Source: Pseudomonas sp. BBP2017 (GTDB lineage: Bacteria; Pseudomonadota; Gammaproteobacteria; Pseudomonadales; Pseudomonadaceae). From it: DNA of 64,000 nt. The notes under the pieces are model-generated. The model was not told where the DNA came from and did not search any database. It saw only the letters and a program-made list of their open reading frames with translations. Location of the stretch: the NCBI RefSeq assembly GCF_003024385.1, contig NZ_PVZN01000017.1:1-64000 (forward strand), written 5' to 3'. The translations under genes were made by a program, and so were the position numbers. This document shows, piece after piece, positions 1 through 8,347 of the stretch (positions are counted from its first letter, which is position 1; the number at the start of each line of letters is the position of its first letter).

Positions 1-104
1 GAGCATTGGAACCACCTGATCCCATCCCGAACTCAGCAGTGAAACGATGCATCGCCGATGGTAGTGTGGGGTTTCCCCATGTGAGAGTAGGTCATCGTCA
101 AGAT
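1..104 (+). rRNA. rrf: 5S ribosomal RNA, 3' portion
   Basis: The window opens inside a 5S rRNA gene. The conserved internal core (CCATCCCGAACTCAG) and the 3' helix ending TCATCGTCAAGATT are visible. Roughly the first 15 nucleotides, whose 5' strand would pair with TCGTCAA, lie outside the window. This places the left edge at the 3' end of an rRNA operon. The 3' end is placed by analogy to other Pseudomonas 5S RNAs and could be off by a few bases. Confidence 0.95.
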
Positions 105-113
105 TAAATTCCG

Positions 114-156
114 AAACCCCTATCTGCGTATGCAGGTAGGGGTTTTGTCTTTTTAG
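114..156 (+). terminator. rRNA operon terminator
   Basis: A 14-bp stem (114-127 with 132-145, one G-U pair) has a GTAT loop and is followed by TTGTCTTTTT. It lies ten bases after the 5S end, as expected for the intrinsic terminator of the rRNA operon. Confidence 0.92.
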
Positions 157-283
157 TCTCCCACAGACCGTTCTCTGATCAAGGCTTTGAGGGAGCGAGT
201 TTGTTGCCACTAACTATGTAGTGCCACCCCCTACGCCCCTCTTGCCAAGCTCGAACCTCCAAACCTTCCCGGAGAATTCGAAC

Positions 284-2215
284 ATGACTATCGGCTCCAG
301 CTACAACCATCCCGCTAATGTAGCCACCACGCAGGCAAGTCCTTCCAGCACCTGGGCTGCACGTTTCCCCAATCCTCCAGATCTCTGCTTCGACTACCGC
401 AAACTGGTTGAGCAAGCGGGTGGTATCGCCAATTCCAGCCTCACAGACCATCGCATCTGTATTGTGGGTGCAGGTGTCACCGGCCTGACCGCTGCCCGCG
501 AGTTGCTACGTTGCGGTTTCACTCAAATCACCGTGATCGAGCAATCTCAGCGTGTCGGTGGTCGCCACCTGACCGTAGTGAACAATCCTCATTCTTCTCC
601 TGCATCGACGCCTTTCGAAATGGGCGCGATGCGCATGCCATTCTTTAATCGAACGGGTGAAGCCCCCAAAGATGGCTGCTCACTCATGGCCTATTACGCC
701 AAGCTGTTCGATCTGCGCATTTCGGACTTTCCCAATCCAGGCACGCCCTGGGTCGCTTCCACCGGCATTTACTTGCAGGAAGGTGAGCTGGAGGGGGAGG
801 GCGAGCCGAGGATGCTGATATGGAACAACCCTGACGGCACTACCCTGCCTCCTTCCACGGTCCTGCAGCAGGTCTATGCCAAATGGCACAGGTTTGCTGC
901 ACGGATGACGGAGCACGTAGCAACTGTATATGGCTCGCAGCGCTGGGAAGCGCAGTGGGCGGCCATCGTGGCTCACTATCACACGTTGTCATTTCGCGAT
1001 CTGGTTCGCCTTCCAGCGCTTGACAGTTGGGATGCTGATGCCCCAGGCGATTTTGGCGGATTGGGTATGAGTCCTGAGGAATCGGCGATTTTTTACGCTA
1101 TTGGCATTGGTGATGGCAGCTGGGGCGCCTTCTACGATGTGTGCTGTCTCTACCCACTGCGCACTGCGATCTTCGGGTTCAGCAGCCATCTGCAACTGGT
1201 CCATGGGCGAGTTGACGAGCAAGGCAACCCACTTCAAGCCCCTTATCTGGGCGATGCTGTACATGACAGCAAAGGTCTGAGATTCGCGACACCCAGCTAC
1301 CTGGGGCTCGCTGCGTTGGACGAGTGCCTGTTGTTCATGGAAATCGGCGAGCTTGGAAAGTCACTCTATAGCCATCTACTGCAGCACAACGATGGCCTAC
1401 TCACCGACTCTGCCGTTTCTGCTTTGAGCAAACTACCTGATGGAAAGGTTCGGGTTCAATATCAGTGGAATGTCAGCAACCCGGACAAAACCACGCCATT
1501 GAGCGCGGATTTTGACTCTGTGATCGTCACCCTGCCGTCTTGGTTGATTGAAACCAACGTCCATCTGGGAGATTTCACTTCGGCAATGCTGCCGAGCAGC
1601 ATCATCAACGCCTACAAAACAGCCCATTGGGAGACCAGCTGCAAAGTCTATGCGCCGCTGAAAAAGAGCTTTCTGCGTAAGAATCGGCGCATCCCGCAAA
1701 TTCTGGTTACCGACAGTTTCGTACATGATGTATACGCCTACCGATACAACGAAAGTTATGCCTACGACTGCATCTTGCTCAGCTACACCTGGGAGGACGA
1801 TGCGACCAAGCTTGCTTCGTTCAGTGATGCTGAGCTGGCAAAGAAGTGCGTCAAAGAGCTGGACCGGATACTGTTGCGCTGCACAAACATAGAACAGCCA
1901 ATTTCGCCTTATGTAGACACTGATAACGCCCGGGTTCAACGCTGGGTGACCGATAGAAATGCCTTGGGCTGCGCCAAACTCTACCGGGCGGGTACTTATT
2001 ACGAGGCAATCAGCCTGATGAAATACAACCGCGATCTGAGTGAGCATTCAGGTCTCTACCTGGTCGGCGAATCGTTCTCTGTCGACGCGGGCTGGACCGA
2101 ACCATGCTTTAGGACGGCTGTAGATTCGGTGATCAATATCTGTAGGAAAACGGGTGCTGCGTTCAACGGAGGGTTCTCCATGGACGACTATCCGCACTAC
2201 CAAGTTAAGGTCTGA
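284..2215 (+). CDS. FAD-dependent amino-acid 2-monooxygenase-like amine oxidase
   Basis: A flavin amine oxidase of 643 aa that resembles tryptophan 2-monooxygenase (IaaM) and lysine 2-monooxygenase (DavB). Those enzymes oxidatively decarboxylate an amino acid to the amide one carbon shorter. Seen: an FDYRKLVEQAGGI block, the Rossmann motif GAGVTG (residues 62-67) with RVGGRH after it, EMGAMRMP, LLSYTWEDDA, and a C-terminal flavin segment GLYLVGESFSVDAGW. Start: ATG 284 has GGAG nine bases upstream; an in-frame ATG at 221 has no such site. The protein is somewhat longer than IaaM/DavB (about 560 aa), partly by an N-terminal extension. It is followed by an amidase-type hydrolase, which fits an amino acid to amide to acid route. 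The substrate is unknown; a plain amine oxidase or amino-acid oxidase is the alternative. Confidence 0.8.
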   Translation: MTIGSSYNHPANVATTQASPSSTWAARFPNPPDLCFDYRKLVEQAGGIANSSLTDHRICIVGAGVTGLTAARELLRCGFTQITVIEQSQRVGGRHLTVVNNPHSSPASTPFEMGAMRMPFFNRTGEAPKDGCSLMAYYAKLFDLRISDFPNPGTPWVASTGIYLQEGELEGEGEPRMLIWNNPDGTTLPPSTVLQQVYAKWHRFAARMTEHVATVYGSQRWEAQWAAIVAHYHTLSFRDLVRLPALDSWDADAPGDFGGLGMSPEESAIFYAIGIGDGSWGAFYDVCCLYPLRTAIFGFSSHLQLVHGRVDEQGNPLQAPYLGDAVHDSKGLRFATPSYLGLAALDECLLFMEIGELGKSLYSHLLQHNDGLLTDSAVSALSKLPDGKVRVQYQWNVSNPDKTTPLSADFDSVIVTLPSWLIETNVHLGDFTSAMLPSSIINAYKTAHWETSCKVYAPLKKSFLRKNRRIPQILVTDSFVHDVYAYRYNESYAYDCILLSYTWEDDATKLASFSDAELAKKCVKELDRILLRCTNIEQPISPYVDTDNARVQRWVTDRNALGCAKLYRAGTYYEAISLMKYNRDLSEHSGLYLVGESFSVDAGWTEPCFRTAVDSVINICRKTGAAFNGGFSMDDYPHYQVKV

Positions 2216-2226
2216 AAAAAGGTTGA

Positions 2227-2253
2227 AAAGGGCAAGTACCTCGATTGCCCTTT
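2227..2253 (+). terminator. Possible terminator or attenuator after the amine oxidase
   Basis: A perfect 9-bp inverted repeat, AAAGGGCAA (2227-2235) and TTGCCCTTT (2245-2253), starts 12 bases after the stop codon. It lacks a clear T tract, so it could be a partial terminator or an mRNA stabiliser ahead of the downstream amidase gene. Confidence 0.5.
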
Positions 2254-2363
2254 CCGCCGCTTGAGCACCTTCCTGCCAAGTCTTCGGAACTATCTGACTG
2301 TTTTACCTAACGTGCTCTCCGCTTAACTGGCGTCCCTCTCATAACAAAAAGAAGGACGTCGCC

Positions 2364-3260
2364 ATGTCTGTGCACACTGCCCCCATTAGCCCTGCGCGTG
2401 TTGCGGTAATACAGTTCGACCCTCAGGTCGGACAACAGCACTGTGAAGACAACCTCTGCAGGGGACTTAAGCTCGCTGAGCAGGCCGTCGCTCAGGGCGC
2501 CAACTTGATCGTGTTGCCGGAGCTGGCCAACACCGGCTACACCTTCCACACCCGTGCAGAAGCCTACGAACACGCCGAGCCTCTTGCCGATGGGCCGAGC
2601 CTGAATCGCTGGTCGGCTTTTGCCCGAGAGCATCAGATCTACCTGGTGGCCGGTTTCGCCGAGCGTGATGGATTGAAGCTCTATGACAGCGCAGTGCTCT
2701 TTGGTCCGCAGGGACGGCTCGGCCATTACCGCAAGGCGCACTTGTGGAACCAGGAAAAGCTCTGGTTCACCCCGGGCAACCTGGGTTTTCCAGTGTTCGA
2801 AACGCCCATCGGCCGCATCGGCTTGATGATCTGTTGGGATATCTGGTTCCCGGAAGTGCCGCGCCTGTTGGCCCTGCAGGGAGCCGATATCATTTGCAGC
2901 CTGAACAATTGGGTCTGGACGCCACCACCGCTGTTCGATGCCAGCGGCAAGTGCATGGCGTCCTACCTGACCATGACCGCCGCTCACGTCAACAACATAC
3001 ATATCGCAGCGGCTAATCGCATCGGCAGCGAACGCGGTGGGCGATTTCTCGGTTGCTCGCTGATTGCCGGTACCAACGGCTGGCCAATCGGTGAAGTGGC
3101 CGGTGCTGAGAACGAGTGCATTATCGTTGCCGACCTTGACCTCAGCACTGCCCGTAGCGCGCCGATCTGGAACAACCTCAACGACTTGCCCCGTGACCGG
3201 CGCGTCGATGTCTACGGCTCGATGCTCGGGTATGACTTGCATCCGGCTCTGCCGCGCTGA
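2364..3260 (+). CDS. Nitrilase-superfamily carbon-nitrogen hydrolase (probable amidase)
   Basis: A 298-aa member of the carbon-nitrogen hydrolase family, which uses a Glu-Lys-Cys triad. The triad is visible: Glu in LPELANTGY, Lys in YRKAHLW, and Cys in CWDIWFPE. A second conserved Glu region is less clear. An AAGGA ribosome site sits 12 bases before ATG 2364. The context (after an IaaM/DavB-like monooxygenase) suggests it hydrolyses the amide made by that enzyme, as DavA does for 5-aminovaleramide in lysine breakdown. Other readings are an omega-amidase or N-carbamoyl hydrolase. It precedes the membrane protein by 9 bases, so the last three genes form an operon. Confidence 0.88.
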   Translation: MSVHTAPISPARVAVIQFDPQVGQQHCEDNLCRGLKLAEQAVAQGANLIVLPELANTGYTFHTRAEAYEHAEPLADGPSLNRWSAFAREHQIYLVAGFAERDGLKLYDSAVLFGPQGRLGHYRKAHLWNQEKLWFTPGNLGFPVFETPIGRIGLMICWDIWFPEVPRLLALQGADIICSLNNWVWTPPPLFDASGKCMASYLTMTAAHVNNIHIAAANRIGSERGGRFLGCSLIAGTNGWPIGEVAGAENECIIVADLDLSTARSAPIWNNLNDLPRDRRVDVYGSMLGYDLHPALPR

Positions 3261-3269
3261 GGGGCTGAT

Positions 3270-4466
3270 ATGGACAACTTTATTGAGCGACCTCGTAGCA
3301 CTTTCATTCCACTGTTCCTGATGTGCCTGGGAATATCGCTTTTCACCAGTGTCGGTATCGAGGTGATCAGTGGCCGGGCAGAGGGCTGGCTGCAACGCTG
3401 GCCGGATTATGCGCACATGCTCGGTCACCTGGATGAGCCCATGGCGCGTCTGCGCTGGATTGTCGGCGATATCAGCGAAGTGGCCTTCTACAAGCATGAG
3501 TTGCCGGCACTGGGCTTGCTCGCCGGTGCGGCGCTTGCGCATTGGGCCAGCCGTAATGGCAAGCGCTGGCAGGGATTTGCCATCAGCTATGGAACCGGCC
3601 TGTGGCCGTGGCTGGTGATCAGCTCCCTGCTCGGTCTGCTGTTCAGCCACGCCTTGTGGGGCTGGACACTTAGCACTGGGACCTGGCAGCCGACCTTCGT
3701 CGCTTTCGTCTCGCTACCGGCGGCTATGGTGCTGTTGTTCGGCGCGGGCTGGAAGGTCGCCATCAATGGTGCGCTTCTGGGCGCACTGCTGGTAACCCCG
3801 GCCAGTCTGCTATTGGTCAACTACCTGTGTTATCCATTGCAGCTACCCGTGGTCATCGGCAATGTTGGCGGCATGGCGATCGCGAGTGTGCTGGCATTCA
3901 TGCTGTGTCGACGTCACCCGATACTGATGCAATCAACGTCTGCTGCCGAGTCGCTACCAACAGCGACTGTGCTGGCGACCAAGCCTGACTATGGTGTGCT
4001 CTGGACGTTTCGTCGAGTGCTGGCAGATTTCAGCGAGGCGCCATTCTTTGGCAACGAGCTGGCCAGTCTTGGCTTACTGCTGGGGGTACTGCTGGCCTAC
4101 GCCATTTCGCCCAGCGGCCCTGCCTATGGCTCACAGTTGCTCATCGAGATGATTGCCGGGCAGGCCCTGGCTTCGTTCATCGGCGTGCTGTTCTGGCGCC
4201 ATCAATGGCGGCGTCTGGGTTGGTATCCCACCTATATACCGATTGTTTCTGTGGTGCCCGCCGCTGTGCTCACTCTGGGCGGCAGTTGGCAAGTCATCGT
4301 CCTCAGCGCCACCTTGGGGGCGCTAATGGCGCCGCCCCTGGCCCACGCCATCAGCCGGCGCTTGCCAAGTCATATGCATGGCTACATTGGCAATGTCTTG
4401 TCTATGGCGGTCTGTACCCTGGCTATCATCCCCTTCACTCGATTGATCACCGGAGCAACCCCATGA
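3270..4466 (+). CDS. Polytopic membrane protein with two homologous halves
   Basis: 398 aa, not recognised as a named family. It is very hydrophobic with several predicted membrane spans. Residues 66-212 and 251-391 are clearly related to each other. Compare GDISEVAFYKHEL with ADFSEAPFFGNEL, GTWQPTFVAFVSLPAA with GWYPTYIPIVSVVPAA, GALLGALLVTP with SATLGALMAPP, and VVIGNVGGMA with GYIGNVLSMA. Each half starts with a short acidic loop, then hydrophobic spans. Duplicated membrane halves are common in transporters, so uptake of the cassette's substrate or export of a product is the natural inference. It lies 9 bases after the amidase and overlaps the asparaginase start by 4 bases (ATGA), which indicates translational coupling. 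Confidence 0.85.
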   Translation: MDNFIERPRSTFIPLFLMCLGISLFTSVGIEVISGRAEGWLQRWPDYAHMLGHLDEPMARLRWIVGDISEVAFYKHELPALGLLAGAALAHWASRNGKRWQGFAISYGTGLWPWLVISSLLGLLFSHALWGWTLSTGTWQPTFVAFVSLPAAMVLLFGAGWKVAINGALLGALLVTPASLLLVNYLCYPLQLPVVIGNVGGMAIASVLAFMLCRRHPILMQSTSAAESLPTATVLATKPDYGVLWTFRRVLADFSEAPFFGNELASLGLLLGVLLAYAISPSGPAYGSQLLIEMIAGQALASFIGVLFWRHQWRRLGWYPTYIPIVSVVPAAVLTLGGSWQVIVLSATLGALMAPPLAHAISRRLPSHMHGYIGNVLSMAVCTLAIIPFTRLITGATP

Positions 4467-5479
4467 GCGCAGCCAAATGCCTACCACTGCTGGCGATTGG
4501 TAGCCTGGGTGGCACTGTCAGCATGCAGGTCGAAACAGCGGGCGAGGGGGTAACCCCGAGCTTGAGCAGCGAAGCGCTGTTGGCGGGCTTGCCACAGCTT
4601 GAAGGCTTGGCCCTCATCAGCGCCGAAACCCTGCAATTGCTACCCAGTGCATCACTGACCTTCACTCAGTTGCTCGACGTCCTGCAGTGGGCCGACGCCC
4701 AGGTAAAGAAGGGGGCTCAAGGTGTGGTGCTGACGCAGGGTACCGATACCCTGGAGGAGGTGGCCTATTTTCTCGACCTGCTTTGGCCGCATGACGCGCC
4801 TTTGGTGCTCACGGGGGCCATGCGTTCGGCCAACCAGGCCGGTGCGGATGGTCCCGCCAATCTGCTGGCTTCGGTGCAGGTGGCATTGGCTGCAGAAAGC
4901 CGTGGGCGAGGCGTACTGGTGGTCATTAATGATCAGGTTCATGCTGCGGTACATGTGCGTAAAGCCGACAGCCTGGCAATGCAGGCGTTCACGTCCTCAC
5001 ATTTCGGTCCTGAAGGGCTGCTGATAGAAGGACGTGTGTGCTACCTGAAACCACCGAGGCGGCGCTGTGTCCTTCCTGCACCCCAACGTCTGGATCATCG
5101 CGTGGCGTTGCTCGAAGCCAGCCTGTCAGCGGACACCTTGCTGCTGGAGGAAGTCGCACGATTGGGCTACGAAGGTCTGGTGATTGCCGGCTTCGGTGCC
5201 GGGCATGTGTCCCAGGAATGGGCACGTTGCCTGGGCCAGATCAGCCAATGGCTACCCGTTGTCGTCGCAACCCGAACCGGTGCTGGCACTACAGCCTCAT
5301 GTACATACGGATTCAACGGCGGGGAAATGGACCTGCAGCGCAGAGGGGCGCGGATGGCAGGCTTCTTGTGCCCACGTAAATGCCGGGTACTGCTCTGGGT
5401 GTTGATAGGTTGTGGCAGGGAGGCTGAACTAGAGCGTCATCTGGACGTGCAAGGCCTGGCGCGTCCACTGCACAGCTGA
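4463..5479 (+). CDS. Asparaginase/glutaminase-family amidohydrolase
   Basis: A 338-aa type I/II asparaginase. The two catalytic threonine motifs are present: SLGGTVS near the N-terminus (equivalent to TGGTIA) and VVLTQGTDTLEE. LTGAMRSANQAGADGPANL is also typical of the family. There is no signal peptide, so it should be cytoplasmic. The start ATG 4463 overlaps the stop of the membrane protein (ATGA); an upstream extension of the reading frame lies within that gene and was rejected. In the cassette it may release ammonia from an amide or asparagine-like intermediate. Ordinary L-asparagine is also possible. Confidence 0.88.
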   Translation: MSAAKCLPLLAIGSLGGTVSMQVETAGEGVTPSLSSEALLAGLPQLEGLALISAETLQLLPSASLTFTQLLDVLQWADAQVKKGAQGVVLTQGTDTLEEVAYFLDLLWPHDAPLVLTGAMRSANQAGADGPANLLASVQVALAAESRGRGVLVVINDQVHAAVHVRKADSLAMQAFTSSHFGPEGLLIEGRVCYLKPPRRRCVLPAPQRLDHRVALLEASLSADTLLLEEVARLGYEGLVIAGFGAGHVSQEWARCLGQISQWLPVVVATRTGAGTTASCTYGFNGGEMDLQRRGARMAGFLCPRKCRVLLWVLIGCGREAELERHLDVQGLARPLHS

Positions 5480-5485
5480 AAGTGC

Positions 5486-5510
5486 GCGGGAGCCTGGCCC
5501 AGGCTCCCGC
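5486..5510. terminator. Bidirectional terminator hairpin
   Basis: GCGGGAGCCT (5486-5495) pairs perfectly with AGGCTCCCGC (5501-5510) around a 5-base loop. It sits between the convergent asparaginase gene and the minus-strand gene ending at 5517. No long T tract is seen on either side. Confidence 0.7.
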
Positions 5511-5516
5511 ACAGGC

Positions 5517-5846
5517 TTACACGAACGCCTGAGGCGCCATGCCGCGCGGCAGGCGGCAGCGATCAGGCTGAGCGGCCAGGCGCACACGCCAGTTGGCCTT
5601 GAAGCAGAACGTGGTGGCTTGCACCTGGCTCGCTTGAGGCGCTTGGCTCGCCAGGCGCTGCTTGCGCAGTTCAGCCAGAGAAGGGGTGGCTTTCTTGGCT
5701 GGCACCGCTTCAGCTTTGACCAGGGACCGCTGACAGGATTTGCAATCGACCTTGTCGGCATCAGCAGTGAGGCTGAGGTTGTTGCCAGTGCGACCGCAAG
5801 CGACTGCGTCGCCGCTCGTTGAGTAATGCATTACCAAACCGTACAT
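5517..5846 (-). CDS. Small Cys-rich protein with zinc-finger-like N-terminus
   Basis: About 109 aa, conserved-hypothetical in appearance. The N-terminal part contains HYSTSG, then VACGRTGN, then VDCKSCQRSL. This gives a His-Cys-Cys-x2-Cys pattern of the kind that binds one zinc ion. The rest is basic and rich in Ala, Gln and Lys. The start is uncertain: ATG 5846 is given, and ATG 5831 (starting MHYSTSG, 104 aa) is equally possible since neither has a well-placed ribosome site. A single-gene unit, convergent with the asparaginase gene. Function unknown; nucleic-acid binding is only a guess from the metal-site pattern. Confidence 0.65.
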   Translation of the reverse strand: MYGLVMHYSTSGDAVACGRTGNNLSLTADADKVDCKSCQRSLVKAEAVPAKKATPSLAELRKQRLASQAPQASQVQATTFCFKANWRVRLAAQPDRCRLPRGMAPQAFV

Positions 5847-5928
5847 CTCCACACGTATGAACAAAAGCGCGGGCATTTTCGCACAGGTTGGCACGGGATG
5901 CGGCGCTAACCTTCATCGACTGTGGCCA

Positions 5929-7683
5929 CTAAGGCGTCCAGTCCACGTCATGCTCCTCAAGATAGGCATCTACGGCGGCCCCGACCGTAGGCTGAAAGAT
6001 GTCGCTGCCAATATGCTTCAACACCTCCAGGCGCTGGAGCTTGTCCTTGACCGGGTCTTTCATTTCGGCGAAGCGCAGCTCAATGTTTGCCGCACGCAGT
6101 AACTGCTCCAATTCCACCAGCATATCCGCCGAAGTAACGTCCACACTGGTAACCGGCTCTGCGGCTACTACAACCCGGCGCGCCTCGGTCGGAGATTTAG
6201 CGATGGCCTCCAGCACGCATTTCTGAAACAGCTCGGCATTGGCGAAGAACAGCGGCGCATCCCAGCGAAACAGTACCAGCCCTGGCACCAGGCGAGCGTT
6301 GGAGTAGCGCGAGATATCGTGATAGCCGCGGATCCCGTCAACGCGACCGAGTACCGTGTAGTGTGGACGCCAGCCATCCCAGAGAAACTCGATCACGGCG
6401 ATGACAACCGCCAGCCCGATGCCAGGGACCGCACCGAGCACGACCACACCGATAAAGCAGGTAATCGACAGCCAGCATTCCCAGCGCTGGATACGGTAGA
6501 TCCGCTTCAGGTCCTTGATCTCGAACAGGCCAATGGCGGCAGCAATCACCACGGCCGCAAGGGCGCTATTAGGCAGGTGTTGCAACAGGTTCGGTGCGAA
6601 AAGCAGCAACAGCGCCACACCGATGGCGCCGAACACACCGGTGAGTTGCGTGCGCGATCCCGCCGCTTCGGCAACCGGCGTGCGAGAAGAGCTGCTACTG
6701 ATGGGAAAACCCTGGAACAATCCTGTTGCCAGGTTGGCGACCCCCAGACCGACCATTTCCTGATTGGGGTCCACCGGCGTGCGGGTCTTGGCCGCATAGG
6801 TGCGCGACAGCACGCTGGTGTCGGCGAACGACACCAGGGCAACGGCGAAGCCACCGATCAGCACGGTGATCAGGTCTGCGGCTTGCAGCCAGGGCACAGT
6901 GAAGGCGGGTAACCCTTGTGGCATCGAGCCCAGTACTTTCACATCGTGACTGGTATCGAGGCCTAGAGTGCCCACCACCAGCGTCGCGGCGACCACGGCG
7001 ATGAGGATGCCGGGCACGCGTTTGTAACGCGTGAGCACAAGAATCAGCGCCAGGGTTGCGCCACCTACGGCAAAGCCCGCCCAATTGGCCTGGCCGGCCA
7101 GCAGCGCCTGACCGAGCGCCAGCACATCCCGCATAGGGCCGCTGCTCTCAACGGAAATGCCGAACAGTTTAGGCGTCTGGCTGATCAGTACCGTAAAGGC
7201 GATACCATTCATGTAGCCGTAGCGAATGGGCTTGGACAACAGCTCAGTGACAAAACCCAGGCGCAGCAGACCGGCGCCAATACACACCAACCCGGACACC
7301 AGCGCCATTGCACTGGCCAGGCTGATAGCGCGCATGGGATCGCCGCCGGACAATGGCAGCACCACCGCCAGGATGATGGCCGCCAGTGCCGAGTCGGGCC
7401 CGAGTACCAGAATGCGGCTAGGTCCGAACAGTGCATAGGCCAGCAGCGGTACGATGGTCGCGTACAGCCCGTAGATCCCCGGCACACCCGAGGCTTCAGC
7501 GTAGGCGATGCCTACCGGCACCAGCATGGTGGTCAGCACCAGGCCGGCGAGCAGGTCTTTGGGCAGATCGCCCATTTGGTACGCGCGCAGCACCTGCAGG
7601 CCGGGCAACCAGCGCTGCCAGCCGTTCTGAGTAGCGCCAGTGCGCGAAAGGGGAGTAGACGGGGTGAGTGGCCTTTCGTTCAT
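5929..7683 (-). CDS. SulP-family anion permease with STAS domain
   Basis: 584 aa. The N-terminal two thirds form the SulP (SLC26) membrane domain, with DLLAGLVLTTMLVPVGIAYAEASG near residue 42 and GPDSALAAI about residue 95, both typical of the family. The last ~120 residues form a cytoplasmic STAS domain. Family members move sulfate, bicarbonate or dicarboxylates with protons or sodium; the substrate cannot be told from sequence. No carbonic anhydrase or cysteine gene is adjacent. Single gene with 166 bases before the toxin gene upstream. The ATG at 7683 lacks a strong ribosome site. Confidence 0.9.
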   Translation of the reverse strand: MNERPLTPSTPLSRTGATQNGWQRWLPGLQVLRAYQMGDLPKDLLAGLVLTTMLVPVGIAYAEASGVPGIYGLYATIVPLLAYALFGPSRILVLGPDSALAAIILAVVLPLSGGDPMRAISLASAMALVSGLVCIGAGLLRLGFVTELLSKPIRYGYMNGIAFTVLISQTPKLFGISVESSGPMRDVLALGQALLAGQANWAGFAVGGATLALILVLTRYKRVPGILIAVVAATLVVGTLGLDTSHDVKVLGSMPQGLPAFTVPWLQAADLITVLIGGFAVALVSFADTSVLSRTYAAKTRTPVDPNQEMVGLGVANLATGLFQGFPISSSSSRTPVAEAAGSRTQLTGVFGAIGVALLLLFAPNLLQHLPNSALAAVVIAAAIGLFEIKDLKRIYRIQRWECWLSITCFIGVVVLGAVPGIGLAVVIAVIEFLWDGWRPHYTVLGRVDGIRGYHDISRYSNARLVPGLVLFRWDAPLFFANAELFQKCVLEAIAKSPTEARRVVVAAEPVTSVDVTSADMLVELEQLLRAANIELRFAEMKDPVKDKLQRLEVLKHIGSDIFQPTVGAAVDAYLEEHDVDWTP

Positions 7684-7849
7684 GCAGTGCTATCCGTTGG
7701 CGTCGATAGGGCTCCTTGGCTGGAGCTTTTTAAGCATGGCTTACTATTGTGGTTGCGCCGAAAAACTTGGCTGCTGCAGATCAACTGCAACTGAATCACC
7801 TGCATCTGCCCCGGCCATTACCTGCCTCGATAAAGTCCCGGCTTTAACC

Positions 7850-8347
7850 TTATTGCAGAGGGGGATTGAGCCGTCCATCCAATGCAAAGCGCTCCTGCAG
7901 GACAACCTCGTAAAGGCCAGCAGCCAGCAGCGGGTTCATCAACAGGTTCCAGCTATGGGGTGCCACACAGGAAGGAATCAGCACCAAGGGATGCTGTTCC
8001 AACAGCCGGGCACCAAAGGCTTGCTGGCTACGGCTGGGGGTGCCCGGGGTCAGCCAGTTCAGGTTGGGTACATCCTTTCGCTCGACCTTGTACACCTTGG
8101 CGGTGTCCAGCACCCGTGCCGCTGTCAGCGTGTGCGCAACGCAGTCGAGCGTCTGGAAGCCTTTATGCACCGCCACTTCAAGAATGGCCGTAGCAGCATC
8201 AAGGCTGGCATAGACTACCTGAAACCCTTTGGGATTCCAGCGTCCGCCACACGCCTCTGCGCCAATGCCACTGTTCCACGAAGGCGCGTGCCTGGAATGG
8301 TCGAGACGCCAGAAATGCAGGTCATGGGCCAGAGGATCGGTCACCAT
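7850..8347 (-). CDS. RES-domain toxin
   Basis: 165 aa, a RES-domain protein. Seen: FWRLDH near the start (the conserved Arg), GGRWNPKGFQVVYAS, a conserved Glu in ATAILEVAVHKG, and a C-terminal NPLL segment. In characterised RES-Xre pairs the toxin destroys NAD+ and the ADP-ribosyltransferase-like fold carries Arg, Glu and Ser. The start ATG overlaps the stop of the upstream antitoxin (TGATG), which is the standard antitoxin-first, coupled layout. Activity is inferred from the family. Confidence 0.92.
   Translation of the reverse strand: MVTDPLAHDLHFWRLDHSRHAPSWNSGIGAEACGGRWNPKGFQVVYASLDAATAILEVAVHKGFQTLDCVAHTLTAARVLDTAKVYKVERKDVPNLNWLTPGTPSRSQQAFGARLLEQHPLVLIPSCVAPHSWNLLMNPLLAAGLYEVVLQERFALDGRLNPPLQ

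Noticed and set aside
1..157. Search for tRNA genes after the 5S
   Set aside because: No cloverleaf or T-loop (GGTTCRAATCC) was seen between the 5S end and the first gene.
2307..3650. 447-aa minus-strand open frame
   Set aside because: Antisense to the nitrilase-fold gene and part of the membrane protein; no family resemblance and poor codon use.
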